From UBA4575 sp002386945 (lineage in GTDB: Bacteria > Pseudomonadota > Gammaproteobacteria > UBA4575), in assembly GCA_943789445.1 (NCBI GenBank), contig CALSUC010000002.1:310001-374000 (forward strand): DNA of 64,000 bases, in the 5' to 3' direction. Shown here piece by piece: positions 43,255-53,360 of the stretch (the stretch's first letter is position 1; every line of letters begins with the position of its first letter). The translations under genes were made by a program, and so were the position numbers. The notes under the pieces were generated by a model, which did not search any database, was not told the origin of the DNA, and was given only the letters and a program-made list of their open reading frames with translations.

Positions 43255-43617
43255 ATGCGACATAGATATGCAGGAAGAAAATTAAACCGGACCGATGCGC
43301 ATCGTAATGCGATGTTTCGCAATATGGCGGTTTCATTGGTTGAACATGAGGTGATTCGAACTACTTTGCCAAAAGCAAAAGAATTACGCCGTGTACTTGA
43401 GCCACTCATTACACATGCTAAGGATGATTCTGTAGCTAAACGTCGCCTGGTCTTTGCTCGTTTACGTGATAAGGCTGCGGTAGGTAAATTGTTTGTTGAG
43501 CTTGGCCCTCGTTATAAGGCGCGTCCAGGTGGTTACTTACGCATCTTAAAATGTGGTTTACGTACTGGTGATAAGGCCCCAATGGCCTTGGTTGAATTGG
43601 TTGACCGTCCAGAATAA
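43255..43617 (+). CDS. rplQ: 50S ribosomal protein L17
   Basis: L17 is a large-subunit protein near the exit tunnel. The 120-residue protein starts MRHRYAGRKLNRTDAHR and ends with PMALVELVDRPE; the RPGGYLRILKCGLRTGD segment is typical. It is the last gene before a strong terminator. Confidence 0.98.
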   Translation: MRHRYAGRKLNRTDAHRNAMFRNMAVSLVEHEVIRTTLPKAKELRRVLEPLITHAKDDSVAKRRLVFARLRDKAAVGKLFVELGPRYKARPGGYLRILKCGLRTGDKAPMALVELVDRPE

Positions 43618-43637
43618 GCCTAAGCGATTTGTTTGAT

Positions 43638-43668
43638 AAAAAAAGCCAGACTTGTTCTGGCTTTTTTT
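43638..43668. terminator. Strong bidirectional terminator after rplQ
   Basis: AAAAAAAGCCAGA, loop CTTGT, TCTGGCTTTTTTT: a perfect stem with an A-run before and a T-run after, so it can end both the alpha operon and the converging uvrA transcript. Confidence 0.9.
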
Positions 43669-43696
43669 ATGTCTGCATTTCTATACTTTTTCCAGA

Positions 43697-46528
43697 TTAA
43701 CCTGTTCCTGCCAATAGCGCTTTTAAATAACTACCTGTATGTGACTTCGGATTGTTGCTGACCTCTTCTGGTGTTCCAGTAGCAACGATATCACCACCTC
43801 CTGAGCCACCCTCAGGGCCGAGATCGATCATCCAGTCGGCTGTCTTAATGACATCCAGGTTATGCTCAATGACGATCACACTATTGCCTTGTTCACGCAG
43901 CTTATGCAGTACTCCTAGGAGCTGTGCAACATCATGGAAGTGTAAGCCGGTAGTTGGTTCATCAAGAATATAAAGTGTTCTCCCAGTATCTCTCTTTGAG
44001 AGCTCACGGGATAGTTTTACACGTTGTGCTTCACCACCAGAGAGGGTGGTCGCACTCTGACCAAGGGTAATGTAGGTCAGGCCCACCGAGCAGAGGGTTT
44101 CTAATTTACGCTTAATTGAAGGTACTGCATTAAAAAATTCGACGGCATCTTCAATCGTCATTTGTAAGACATCATAGATATTCTTACCTTTGTAACGAAT
44201 CTCCAGTGTCTCGCGGTTGTAGCGTTTACTCTTACACATTTCACAGGGAACGTAGACATCTGGTAGGAAATGCATTTCAACACGTATCACACCATCACCT
44301 TGGCAAGACTCACAGCGGCCGCCCTTAACATTGAAGCTAAAGCGTCCCGGTGTGTAGCCACGTGCTCGTGACTCCTGTGTGCCAGCGAAGAGATCTCGAA
44401 TAGGCGTAAATAAACCGGTATAGGTTGCAGGGTTAGATCGCGGTGTGCGTCCAATCGGGCTTTGATCGATATCTACAATCTTATCGATATGTTCTAGGCC
44501 CTCGATTTCACGATAAGGCTCGCAGTAGATACTGGATTTATTCAGTTTACGGGCGAGTGCGGCATACAAGGTGTTGTTGACTAAGGTTGACTTCCCGGAG
44601 CCTGATACACCGGTCACAGCAACAAATAAGCCGAGTGGGAAATCAGCATCGACATCATTTAGATTATTACCAGTGGCACCACGGATACTTAAGATGCGGT
44701 TCTGATCCACTGGATGGCGCTTTTCTGGTACATCAATCTTGAGCGCACCTGATAAATACTGACCGGTTAAAGAGCTTTGATCTTGAGCGACATATTCCGG
44801 CTTACCAGCAGAAATGATTTCACCGCCATGGATGCCGGCACCAGGGCCAATATCAACGACATAATCCGCTGCTCGTATGGCTTCCTCATCATGCTCAACT
44901 ACGATAACCGTGTTACCAAGATCACGTAAGCGAATTAAGGTATTAATCAGTCGCTGGTTATCACGTTGGTGTAGACCGATGGACGGTTCATCCAACACAT
45001 ACATGACACCGACTAGGCCAGAGCCAATCTGTGAGGCTAATCGAATACGTTGGGCTTCACCACCAGAGAGCGTATCTGCACTGCGTTCAAGGCTGAGATA
45101 GTCCAGACCAACATCGACAAGAAAGGAGAGGCGTGCTCGCACTTCCTTGATAATCTTATCGCCTACCTTAGCCGCTTGTCCTGCTAATTCTAGTGTGTCG
45201 AAAAAATGTAAGGCCTCACGAATTGAGATGCGCGTAATAGAAGGGAGGTTACGTTCGCAAATAAAGACATTTCGGGCCGCTTCATTTAATCGTTCACCGG
45301 CACAACTCTCACATTTTTGTTGTGCTAAATATTTGCTTAGCTCATCACGTACCATGCTGGAATCAGTCTCACGGTAACGACGTTGCATGATTGGAATAAT
45401 GCCTTCAAAGGTATGTGAGCGAGTACTATTTTTTCCATGTTCATTGATGTGATTGAATTCAATGAGCTCATCTCCACTGCCGTAGAGAATGATGTCTTGT
45501 GCTGATTGCTGTAAATCTTGGAATGGGGTTTCGACATCGAAAGAGTAATGTTCAGCCAAGGAAGCAAGCATCTGTGAGTAATGCGCATTGCGTCGGTCCC
45601 AACCTCGAATGGCTCCACCGGCACAACTTAAGTGCGGTGAGGCAACAATCAATTCAGATTCAAAATATTCCTCAATACCTAAGCCATCACAGCTAGAACA
45701 AGCACCAATAGGGTTGTTGAATGAGAATAGGCGAGGTTCTAGCTCAGTTACGCTATAACCACATTTCGGACAGGCGAAACGTGCTGAGAAAACAACTGAC
45801 TCAGCCTTAGGGTCATCGATAAAGGCAATCTCAGCGATATCATCGGCAAGTTTTAAGGCCATTTCAAAGGATTCGGCTAAACGTTGTTCAATGTCAGGCT
45901 TTACCTTGAAGCGATCGATCACAACTTCAATAGTATGCTTCTTGCGTAGATCTAATTTTGGTGGCTCATCCAGTTCATATACTTCACCATCAATACGTGC
46001 ACGTAAAAAGCCTTGTGCATGCATCTGTTGTAAAAGCTGGATATGCTCGCCTTTGCGATTCTGGACCACTGGTGCTAACAGCATTAAGCGGCTATCAGCG
46101 GGCATTTTCATGACTTGATCGACCATTTGACTGATAGTCTGCGCATTTAGGGCTAGGGCATGCGTTGGGCACATAGGTGTGCCTACGCGTGCATAAAGCA
46201 AGCGAAGATAGTCATAGATCTCAGTGATGGTGCCGACAGTTGACCTCGGATTGTGTGAGGTCGATTTTTGTTCAATCGAGATGGCAGGAGATAAGCCCTC
46301 GATGGTGTCGACATCAGGCTTTTCCATGCGTGCCAAAAATTGTCTAGCATAGGCCGATAAAGACTCTACATAGCGGCGTTGGCCTTCGGCAAAAATAGTA
46401 TCGAATGCCAGTGATGATTTTCCAGAGCCAGATAGCCCTGTAATCACGATGAGTTGATCGCGCGGGAGATCAATGTCTATATTTTTTAGGTTGTGGGTAC
46501 GCGCCCCTCTGATCTGTATCGCGGTCAT
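43697..46528 (-). CDS. uvrA: Excinuclease ABC subunit A
   Basis: UvrA finds bulky DNA damage and loads UvrB in nucleotide excision repair. The 943-residue protein has two ABC ATPase modules: Walker A GLSGSGKSSLAF near residue 30 and GVSGSGKSTLVN in the second half, with signatures LSGGEAQRIRL and LSGGEAQRVKL. Zinc fingers are seen at FACPKCGYS...CSSCDG and RCESCQGDG...CEMCKSKRY. The length equals E. coli (940). It diverges from the transporter gene. I saw no clear LexA box in the 108-base divergent gap. Confidence 0.98.
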   Translation of the reverse strand: MTAIQIRGARTHNLKNIDIDLPRDQLIVITGLSGSGKSSLAFDTIFAEGQRRYVESLSAYARQFLARMEKPDVDTIEGLSPAISIEQKSTSHNPRSTVGTITEIYDYLRLLYARVGTPMCPTHALALNAQTISQMVDQVMKMPADSRLMLLAPVVQNRKGEHIQLLQQMHAQGFLRARIDGEVYELDEPPKLDLRKKHTIEVVIDRFKVKPDIEQRLAESFEMALKLADDIAEIAFIDDPKAESVVFSARFACPKCGYSVTELEPRLFSFNNPIGACSSCDGLGIEEYFESELIVASPHLSCAGGAIRGWDRRNAHYSQMLASLAEHYSFDVETPFQDLQQSAQDIILYGSGDELIEFNHINEHGKNSTRSHTFEGIIPIMQRRYRETDSSMVRDELSKYLAQQKCESCAGERLNEAARNVFICERNLPSITRISIREALHFFDTLELAGQAAKVGDKIIKEVRARLSFLVDVGLDYLSLERSADTLSGGEAQRIRLASQIGSGLVGVMYVLDEPSIGLHQRDNQRLINTLIRLRDLGNTVIVVEHDEEAIRAADYVVDIGPGAGIHGGEIISAGKPEYVAQDQSSLTGQYLSGALKIDVPEKRHPVDQNRILSIRGATGNNLNDVDADFPLGLFVAVTGVSGSGKSTLVNNTLYAALARKLNKSSIYCEPYREIEGLEHIDKIVDIDQSPIGRTPRSNPATYTGLFTPIRDLFAGTQESRARGYTPGRFSFNVKGGRCESCQGDGVIRVEMHFLPDVYVPCEMCKSKRYNRETLEIRYKGKNIYDVLQMTIEDAVEFFNAVPSIKRKLETLCSVGLTYITLGQSATTLSGGEAQRVKLSRELSKRDTGRTLYILDEPTTGLHFHDVAQLLGVLHKLREQGNSVIVIEHNLDVIKTADWMIDLGPEGGSGGGDIVATGTPEEVSNNPKSHTGSYLKALLAGTG

Positions 46529-46636
46529 ATTTACAGGCGTCTAGTTCCTTCGCTGGGGGTAAACTTGCTAATATACGTGGTTTCCATAAGCTGACGCAAA
46601 ATAATTAAGTCAATGTATACAACATGAGCCAACAGA

Positions 46637-47995
46637 ATGAATTCGATTGAGCGTCGCGCGGCAATTTCGCTTGCCTTAATCTATTCCACACGAATGCTAG
46701 GCTTATTTATGATCTTGCCGGTATTTGTGTTGTACGCCGAGAGGCTTGCCGACATTACTCCTTTTCTAATCGGTGTGGCGATAGGGATCTATGGTTTAAC
46801 ACAGGCTATATTCCAAATTCCTTTTGGTATTTGGTCGGATCGTATCGGGCGTAAACCAGTAATTATTTTTGGTTTGCTGTTGTTTGCATTAGGTAGCGTA
46901 GTCGCTGCCCTGGCAACAAGCATAGAATGGATCATTATAGGTCGCGCTTTACAGGGTACGGGAGCGATTGCCGCCGCCGTTATGGCCTTGGCCGCCGATC
47001 TGACGCGAGAACAGCACCGTACAAAGGTCATGGCGATTATTGGCGGCAGTATAGGCTTCTCATTTATGTTGGCATTGATTCTAGGCCCAATACTACAGGA
47101 TTGGTTCGGTGTCCCTGGGATATTTTGGCTGACGGCTGTATTAGCATTGCTAGGCATCCTAATTGTTTCGTTTTTAGTGCCTAATGTTCAATTGCCAAAG
47201 ATGCAGTCTGAACTATCAGTCGGTCGACGTGGCTTGGGTCTGGCAATCAATAACGCCCAGTTACTGCGTTTGGATTTTGGTGTCTTTATCCTACACATGG
47301 TGTTGACGGCAGTATTCGTCGTGGTGCCAAGCATGTTGCAAAAACAATTTGCATTAGACATGGCTGATCACTGGCAGGTCTATCTCGCAGTCATGCTGGC
47401 TTCGATTGTATTACTAATTCCGAGCATCATTTTCAGCGAGAAAAAACAGAAGACAAAAGAGGTCTTATTAGCTGCCATTTTTCTCTGTATTTTGTCTCAA
47501 CTGAGTCTATTTCAGTCTGATCTCAGCTTTTGGTCCTTCATACTCGCCATGGTAGTGTTTTTCTGGGGGTTTAACCTACTGGAAGCAACCTTGCCATCAC
47601 TGGTTTCAAAAACCTGTAATGCAGGTAATAAGGGTGCAGCTATGGGGGTGTTTTCAAGTAGTCAGTTCTTTGGTGCCTTCGTTGGTGGTAGTGCATCAGG
47701 CTTGATCCTGCAGCGTTATGACGCCAGTGGCGTATTTTTGTTCGCTGCGATTATGCTTACGCTATGGTTTCTAGTAGCATTCAGTATGCGCAAGCCAGAT
47801 CACCGGCCCAGTTATAGTTTTCAAGTGGGTGTGATGGCGTCGCAACAAGCTGCTGTAGTAGCGCAGCAGTTACAAGATTTTGAAGGTGTCCTAGATGCCG
47901 CTGTTATCGGTGAACAAGGTGTGGCTTATTTGCGTATCGATAAGCAACGTTTTATAGAACAAAAATGTATCGAAAAATTTGCTAATTTAAATTAG
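46637..47995 (+). CDS. MFS transporter, YajR-like
   Basis: The 452-residue protein has twelve hydrophobic segments, the MFS motif A GIWSDRIGRKPVI in the loop after the second helix, and RALQGTGAI in the fourth. After the last helix, a soluble C-terminal domain of about 65 residues (from about 388) resembles the ferredoxin-like YAM domain of E. coli YajR, which has almost the same length (454). The substrate is unknown; a proton-driven drug or metabolite exporter is likely. It lies between uvrA and ssb, a common arrangement in gammaproteobacteria. The ATG at 46637 is used because a nearby ATG at 46624 is in a different, closed frame. Confidence 0.85.
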   Translation: MNSIERRAAISLALIYSTRMLGLFMILPVFVLYAERLADITPFLIGVAIGIYGLTQAIFQIPFGIWSDRIGRKPVIIFGLLLFALGSVVAALATSIEWIIIGRALQGTGAIAAAVMALAADLTREQHRTKVMAIIGGSIGFSFMLALILGPILQDWFGVPGIFWLTAVLALLGILIVSFLVPNVQLPKMQSELSVGRRGLGLAINNAQLLRLDFGVFILHMVLTAVFVVVPSMLQKQFALDMADHWQVYLAVMLASIVLLIPSIIFSEKKQKTKEVLLAAIFLCILSQLSLFQSDLSFWSFILAMVVFFWGFNLLEATLPSLVSKTCNAGNKGAAMGVFSSSQFFGAFVGGSASGLILQRYDASGVFLFAAIMLTLWFLVAFSMRKPDHRPSYSFQVGVMASQQAAVVAQQLQDFEGVLDAAVIGEQGVAYLRIDKQRFIEQKCIEKFANLN

Positions 47996-48011
47996 CTCAC
48001 GAGGGGGAAAC

Positions 48012-48497
48012 ATGGCTAGAGGTATCAATAAGGTAATCATTGTCGGTAATTTAGGACAAGATCCGGAAGTAAAGTATATGCCCAGTGGTGGCGCGGTCTG
48101 TAATATCACGGTAGCGACATCAGAAAGCTGGAACGATAAAAGCACTGGTGAGAAGCAAGAGCGTACAGAATGGCATCGCATTGTCTTTTATCGCAAGTTG
48201 GCTGAGATCGCAGGTGAATACTTACGTAAAGGTTCACAGGTATACGTTGAAGGGAAATTACAAACACGTAAGTGGCAAGACCAGGGCGGTGCTGATCGTT
48301 ACACTACAGAGATTGTAGCGAATGAGATGCAGATGCTAGGTAGCCGCGGATCAGCCTCTTCAGGGGCATCAAGTTCAGGCTCTACAGGTTTTGACAGTAG
48401 CAACAATCAAGCTTCTGCAGCGCCAGCGAGTAGTAATACTCCAGCTCCAGCAGGTGGCGGTATGGCTGATGATTTTGATGACGATATACCGTTTTAG
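48012..48497 (+). CDS. ssb: Single-stranded DNA-binding protein
   Basis: SSB covers single-stranded DNA in replication, repair and recombination. The 161-residue protein has the OB fold (INKVIIVGNLGQDPEVKY, EWHRIVFYRKLAEIAGEYL), a Ser/Gln/Ala/Pro-rich linker (about 112-150) and the acidic tip DFDDDIPF that docks partner proteins. It follows the YajR-like gene by 16 bases and is ended by a terminator. Confidence 0.98.
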   Translation: MARGINKVIIVGNLGQDPEVKYMPSGGAVCNITVATSESWNDKSTGEKQERTEWHRIVFYRKLAEIAGEYLRKGSQVYVEGKLQTRKWQDQGGADRYTTEIVANEMQMLGSRGSASSGASSSGSTGFDSSNNQASAAPASSNTPAPAGGGMADDFDDDIPF

Positions 48498-48554
48498 TTG
48501 GGTAATCCCACATAACGGCCAGGGCTTTTAGATCAGGCTCTGGGTGAGTACTAA

Positions 48555-48588
48555 GAGGGCTGCAGAATTATTCTGTAGCTCTTTTTTT
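48555..48588. terminator. Terminator between ssb and the ABC exporter
   Basis: AGGGCTGCAGAA (48556-48567) pairs with TTCTGTAGCTCT (48571-48582) with two G-T pairs and a TTA loop, followed by TTTTTTT. It ends ssb transcription and overlaps the last codons of the converging exporter gene. Confidence 0.85.
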
Positions 48589-50266
48589 ATGCTACAACTT
48601 CGGATAGCTTACCGTCACCGAGCTGATAAACATGATCGGATACATCGACGATAGCAGGACGGTGAGAGATAGAGATGACCGTAATTTCTTGACTGAGTTC
48701 TTTGAATATCTGACTCAAGGCCAGCTCTGTCCCACTATCTAATGCACTGGTTGCTTCATCCAGTATGAGTAAACGAGGCGAGTGTACCAAGGCGCGTGCA
48801 ATTAAGATTCGTTGGCGTTGGCCGCCTGATAGCTGGGCACCATTTTCACCTACTATTGTCTCTATACCTAGGGGTAACTCTGCGACAAAGTCCATCGCCT
48901 TAGACTTTGCTAGAGCGGTAGTCACTTCATCATTGCTATAGCTGGGGTCACCTAAAGTGACATTGTCTTTGATACTTGAATTCAACAGACTATTTTCCTG
49001 CGTGACATAGCCAATTTGTTGGCGCCAATGCTGAATGTCTAATTCGTCTAATGGAATACCATCAACTAATATTTTTCCACCACTAGGCTGGTGTAAGCCA
49101 CAGAGTAGGTCAACTAACGTAGTCTTACCAGCACCTGACGGACCAATGAACGAGTTCAGTTTATGCTGATGGATGACGGCCACGGCTTCGGTCAGTACTG
49201 GTTTATCAGGGTGACTGAAGCTGAGATTTTGAAAGAGAATATCGCCATCTAGTAAATGCTGCTTAACGCCATCTCGACGTTCAGCATTCTCTGTATTGAG
49301 GTCAATTAGTTCAATGATCTGCCGATACGCCTCATTATCATCGACAAACTTTTGGTAGAGTTTTTGTGCCTTGCCAAAAAATTTCATCGAGCGCAGATAT
49401 AAAATCACTAGAATAAAACCATAGGCGAGAGGTAGCTCTAGATGACGGAAAGAAAAATAGACAGTGAGCACGATGGTAGTCATCAGAATAATTTCTTGCA
49501 GCATATCTAGGGTTTCTGATGCGATAGTTGATTTTCGATAGGTCACTTTGAGTTGTTTTGCATAGCTATCGAGTACAGCTTGTACATGTCGTTCTCTCGC
49601 CATCGCCTTTAGCGGCTTAATACTGCGATAGGAGTCGGTTAATTGCGATGTAATCTTGCGAATAATAAGGGTGGTGTCAGCACCGACTTGACGGCTATAC
49701 CCAACTAAACGGCTGAACAGTAATATCAGTAAGAGACTAGTGACGATAGCTATCGTGGCGACTTCCCATGAGATAAGAAAGGCCACTGTAAGATAGGCAA
49801 TCATCTGAACAATAATGCAGACGATATCAACAATCGTCATGTAGCCCTGGCCAGAGCGTTCAGCCTCACTGACTAATGCCGCAGTGTATTCACCGCTAGA
49901 GCGACTAGTAAAAAACTTCCACTCTGTTTGAGATACCGAGGTAAGCAAGTGTATGCGCAAGTCTTTAACAATTTTCGCCACAGTGAAGCCCGCATAAACC
50001 CGCGCAATACCAACAATAATACTTTGTACGGTGATTCCCACTAATAGGAATGTGACCATATTCTCAGTGGTTGGTGTGATACCTATGTTTTCGAAAAACT
50101 GGAAAAACATCTGCACTTTGGCGGTCTGCTTGCCAACCATGCTGATCAGTAAAACAGGCATGGCCATTAGTGTGGCGGCAGTAATTATGCTGGCAAAGGT
50201 GACCGCGATGCAGACGATGAGGGTGCGTCTGGGATAACTTGAGTAGAAATAACGTAATAAATGCAT
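48587..50266 (-). CDS. ABC exporter, fused membrane and ATPase domains
   Basis: The 559-residue half-transporter has a membrane domain with about six hydrophobic segments (residues 1-300) and a C-terminal ATPase with Walker A GPSGAGKTTL, the Q-loop in YVTQENSLL, signature LSGGQRQR, Walker B LLILDEATSALD and the H-loop histidine in ISHRP. This is the type I exporter architecture (MsbA/LmrA-like) that works as a homodimer. The lack of an N-terminal C39 peptidase argues against a bacteriocin exporter. The substrate is unknown. It stands alone between ssb and miaB. A start at ATG 50266 gives a short cytoplasmic N-terminus before the first helix. Confidence 0.88.
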   Translation of the reverse strand: MHLLRYFYSSYPRRTLIVCIAVTFASIITAATLMAMPVLLISMVGKQTAKVQMFFQFFENIGITPTTENMVTFLLVGITVQSIIVGIARVYAGFTVAKIVKDLRIHLLTSVSQTEWKFFTSRSSGEYTAALVSEAERSGQGYMTIVDIVCIIVQMIAYLTVAFLISWEVATIAIVTSLLLILLFSRLVGYSRQVGADTTLIIRKITSQLTDSYRSIKPLKAMARERHVQAVLDSYAKQLKVTYRKSTIASETLDMLQEIILMTTIVLTVYFSFRHLELPLAYGFILVILYLRSMKFFGKAQKLYQKFVDDNEAYRQIIELIDLNTENAERRDGVKQHLLDGDILFQNLSFSHPDKPVLTEAVAVIHQHKLNSFIGPSGAGKTTLVDLLCGLHQPSGGKILVDGIPLDELDIQHWRQQIGYVTQENSLLNSSIKDNVTLGDPSYSNDEVTTALAKSKAMDFVAELPLGIETIVGENGAQLSGGQRQRILIARALVHSPRLLILDEATSALDSGTELALSQIFKELSQEITVISISHRPAIVDVSDHVYQLGDGKLSEVVA

Positions 50267-50481
50267 GGTTTTGCCAGAATACCGGTAACTTGGGGACGGT
50301 GATTTCTATCTAGAGGTAGATCATTAACCGCCCATACTACCTCGCGTTGTAGGCCATGCCAATTAGCCCAAGCCAATTACCATGGTTTGTCTGCCTAATT
50401 TCTAAGAACTACCTCTATTTAATAGCATAATTGTAATGTTTGGGGCATACCATCATGCGCAATCGTTGATACAATGTACCT

Positions 50482-51807
50482 ATGAAGCAAAAAGTATTTA
50501 TTAAAACGCATGGCTGCCAAATGAACGAGTATGACTCGGACAAGATGGCGGATGTTCTTATCGATGCCAAAGATATGCAGTTGACTGATAATCCGGAAGA
50601 AGCGGATGTTCTGTTACTGAATACCTGTTCTATTCGCGAAAAAGCACAAGAGAAGGTGTTTTCGCAATTAGGTCAATGGCAAAAGCTGAAGGCAAAGAAT
50701 CCAGATCTGATCATCGGTGTCGGTGGCTGTGTTGCTAGTCAAGAAGGCGAGGCGTTAAAACGCCGTGCACCACAGGTGGATGTCGTATTTGGTCCGCAAA
50801 CACTACATCGGCTGCCAAATATGATTGATCAGGCTAGAGATCAAGGTAAGTCTGTGGTTGATATTTCCTTCCCTAAGATTGAAAAGTTTGACAGTTTGCC
50901 AGCACCTAGAGTGGAAGGGCCCTGTGCCTTTGTTTCTATCATGGAAGGCTGTAGTAAATATTGCTCGTATTGTGTCGTGCCTTACACCCGTGGTGAAGAG
51001 ATTAGTCGGCCACTGAATGACGTCCTAATTGAGATCCTTCAGCTTGCCGAGAAAGGGGTGAAAGAAATTACTCTGCTTGGGCAAAACGTAAATGGTTATT
51101 ACGGTGTAATGGATGGAGGGCAAACAGCGAACTTTGCCTTGTTATTACATTATGTAGCTGAGATTGAGGGGATTGAGCGCATTCGTTACGTCACTTCTCA
51201 TCCGCTGGAATTTAGTGATGAGCTGATTGAAGCCTATTCAGAAATACCCAAGCTAGTGAATCATCTGCATCTGCCGATCCAAAGTGGATCTGACCGCATT
51301 CTTGCGGCAATGAAACGTGGGTATACCACGCTAGAATACAAATCTAGGGTGCGTAAGTTACGGACTCATCGTCCTGATATCAGTATGTCTTCAGACTTTA
51401 TTATTGGCTTTCCTGGAGAAACGGATAAAGATTTTGAGGACACAATGCGGTTGATTGAAGATGTTGTTTACGATTACTCCTTTAGCTTTATCTTTAGCGC
51501 ACGTCCTGGCACTCCAGCGGCGGATTTACTCGATGAGACACCACTCGCTGTGAAGAAGGAACGGCTACAAATTCTGCAGGCTCGTATTCTGCAGATGGCA
51601 AGTGAGATCTCGACCAATATGGTGGGTAGTGAGCAGGTGGTGCTGGTTAATGGACCATCGAAAAAGGATGCGGAAGAAGTTGCTGGACGGACCGAAAACA
51701 ATCGCGTGGTTAATTTTGCTGCGAGTGAGGATACCTATGGCCAATTGGTTAAGGTAAAGATTACCGAGGCCAATCCCAATTCATTACGTGGAATCCTCGT
51801 TTCTTGA
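50482..51807 (+). CDS. miaB: tRNA i6A37 methylthiotransferase MiaB
   Basis: MiaB adds a methylthio group to N6-isopentenyladenosine 37 in tRNAs reading U-starting codons. The 441-residue protein has the UPF0004 domain with auxiliary-cluster cysteines Cys12, Cys49 and Cys83, the radical-SAM motif CSKYCSYC (Cys157, Cys161, Cys164), and a C-terminal TRAM domain. It heads the miaB-phoH-ybeY-corC-lnt series; the gap to phoH is 16 bases. Confidence 0.97.
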   Translation: MKQKVFIKTHGCQMNEYDSDKMADVLIDAKDMQLTDNPEEADVLLLNTCSIREKAQEKVFSQLGQWQKLKAKNPDLIIGVGGCVASQEGEALKRRAPQVDVVFGPQTLHRLPNMIDQARDQGKSVVDISFPKIEKFDSLPAPRVEGPCAFVSIMEGCSKYCSYCVVPYTRGEEISRPLNDVLIEILQLAEKGVKEITLLGQNVNGYYGVMDGGQTANFALLLHYVAEIEGIERIRYVTSHPLEFSDELIEAYSEIPKLVNHLHLPIQSGSDRILAAMKRGYTTLEYKSRVRKLRTHRPDISMSSDFIIGFPGETDKDFEDTMRLIEDVVYDYSFSFIFSARPGTPAADLLDETPLAVKKERLQILQARILQMASEISTNMVGSEQVVLVNGPSKKDAEEVAGRTENNRVVNFAASEDTYGQLVKVKITEANPNSLRGILVS

Positions 51808-51823
51808 AGACTAGGACGATTCA

Positions 51824-52813
51824 TTGAGTGCGCCATTGGATACCGTAACACTCACGCTATTACCGGGTGAGAATCCACGTCTAGCCAATCTCTGTGGTCC
51901 GTTTGATCAACACCTGAAACAGCTTGAAGAACGCCTTACTGTTGAGATCGGTCATCGTGGTAACTTGTTCAATATTTCGGGTGATACAAAAAACATTCGG
52001 ACGGCGACTAAAATCATCAAAAATCTATACTCAGTAACTCGTAAAGAAGTGCTGACTAAGGAGCTGATCCACTTGCATTTACAATCTTCTGAAGTTGAAA
52101 GTATTAACAATGGCGAATCTGAAAAACCATCTGATGTTGTGATTCGCACCCGGCGTAGCATCATTAAGCCGCGCGGTAAGAATCAGGAAAGATATGTCCG
52201 TGATGTATTGAAAAATGATCTTACGTTTGGCATTGGTCCGGCGGGCACGGGTAAGACCTATCTAGCAGTTGCCTGTGCGGTTGAAGCGTTAGATTCGGAG
52301 AAGGTAGAACGCCTAGTACTGGTTCGTCCAGCTGTAGAAGCCGGTGAAAGATTAGGTTTTCTGCCAGGAGATCTAGCACAAAAGATTGATCCTTATTTGC
52401 GCCCTATATATGACGCGTTATATGAAATGATGGGTTTCGATCGAGTGAATAAATTGATTGAAAAAACCATTATTGAGGTGGCCCCTTTAGCCTATATGCG
52501 TGGCCGTACCCTGAATGATGCCTTTGTTATTTTAGACGAGGCGCAAAATACGACTAAAGACCAAATGAAGATGTTTCTAACGCGTATTGGTTTTGGTTCT
52601 AAGGCCGTCGTCACAGGTGATGTGACCCAGATTGATTTACCGAACCCGCGCATGTCAGGGTTGCGTAATGCGATTGAGGTTTTGAGTGATGTCGAAAAGA
52701 TCAAATTTAATCACTTTAAATCGGGTGATGTCGTACGACATCCATTGGTTAAGCATATTATCGAAGCGTATGACGACTACGATAAATCACAGCATACTCA
52801 AGACCCATCATGA
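51824..52813 (+). CDS. ybeZ: PhoH-like ATPase (YbeZ)
   Basis: YbeZ is a PhoH-family nucleoside triphosphatase that works with YbeY in RNA and ribosome metabolism. The 329-residue protein has a KH-like N-terminal part, Walker A GPAGTGKT at 138-145, RPAVEAGERLGFLPGD, and Walker B VILDEAQNTT. The start is the rare TTG at 51824 (SAPLDTVTL follows), with an AGGA about 10 bases before; no ATG or GTG is available nearby in frame. It overlaps ybeY by four bases. Confidence 0.94.
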   Translation: MSAPLDTVTLTLLPGENPRLANLCGPFDQHLKQLEERLTVEIGHRGNLFNISGDTKNIRTATKIIKNLYSVTRKEVLTKELIHLHLQSSEVESINNGESEKPSDVVIRTRRSIIKPRGKNQERYVRDVLKNDLTFGIGPAGTGKTYLAVACAVEALDSEKVERLVLVRPAVEAGERLGFLPGDLAQKIDPYLRPIYDALYEMMGFDRVNKLIEKTIIEVAPLAYMRGRTLNDAFVILDEAQNTTKDQMKMFLTRIGFGSKAVVTGDVTQIDLPNPRMSGLRNAIEVLSDVEKIKFNHFKSGDVVRHPLVKHIIEAYDDYDKSQHTQDPS

Positions 52814-53304
52814 TCACCATCGGGCTGCAAACGGCAGCCAATTTTCCTACAGCCCCGAGTGCGGAACTATTTCAAGCATGGGCAACGGCCATAGATTCAA
52901 TGGTTGAAGCCACATCAGATGTGTCTCTTCGTATCGTTGATCGTGATGAAATGGCTAGCCTGAATCAGCAATATCGCAATAAAGCAGGTACTACCAACGT
53001 TTTGGCCTTTCCTTGTGAGTTACCAACAGAGTTACCGGCAGACTGGCAACAGCTAGCAGCGATGCCTGAAGAATCCGCGGCAGAGATCATATTTCTAGGA
53101 GATATCGTCATTTGTGCCCCCGTAGTCAGTGCCGAAGCAGAGCAGCAGGGTAAAAGTGAAATTAGCCACTGGGCGCATCTCACAGTGCATGGTATTCTGC
53201 ATTTGCTAGGTTTTGATCACTACGAAGAGGCGGATGCCGAACGTATGGAAGATACAGAAACAGCGATTCTTAAAAAACTAGGATTTGAAAATCCCTATCA
53301 CTAG
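52810..53304 (+). CDS. ybeY: Endoribonuclease YbeY
   Basis: YbeY is a zinc-dependent endoribonuclease required for 16S rRNA 3'-end maturation and ribosome quality control. The 164-residue protein carries the zinc motif H-G-x-L-H-L-x-G-x-D-H, with His127, His131 and His137, and the conserved arginine in LNQQYRNKAGTTNVLAFP. Its start overlaps the phoH stop by four bases (ATGA), so the two are coupled. Confidence 0.97.
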   Translation: MITIGLQTAANFPTAPSAELFQAWATAIDSMVEATSDVSLRIVDRDEMASLNQQYRNKAGTTNVLAFPCELPTELPADWQQLAAMPEESAAEIIFLGDIVICAPVVSAEAEQQGKSEISHWAHLTVHGILHLLGFDHYEEADAERMEDTETAILKKLGFENPYH

Positions 53305-53360
53305 CGTGACGATAATTCTCTATTCTGCTGGCCTAGGCACAGCTACCAAGTGCAACCGCC

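Noticed and set aside
46529..46636. An SOS (LexA) box in the uvrA / transporter divergent gap
   Set aside because: No CTGT-N8-ACAG pattern could be found on either strand; only weak sigma-70-like elements are present.
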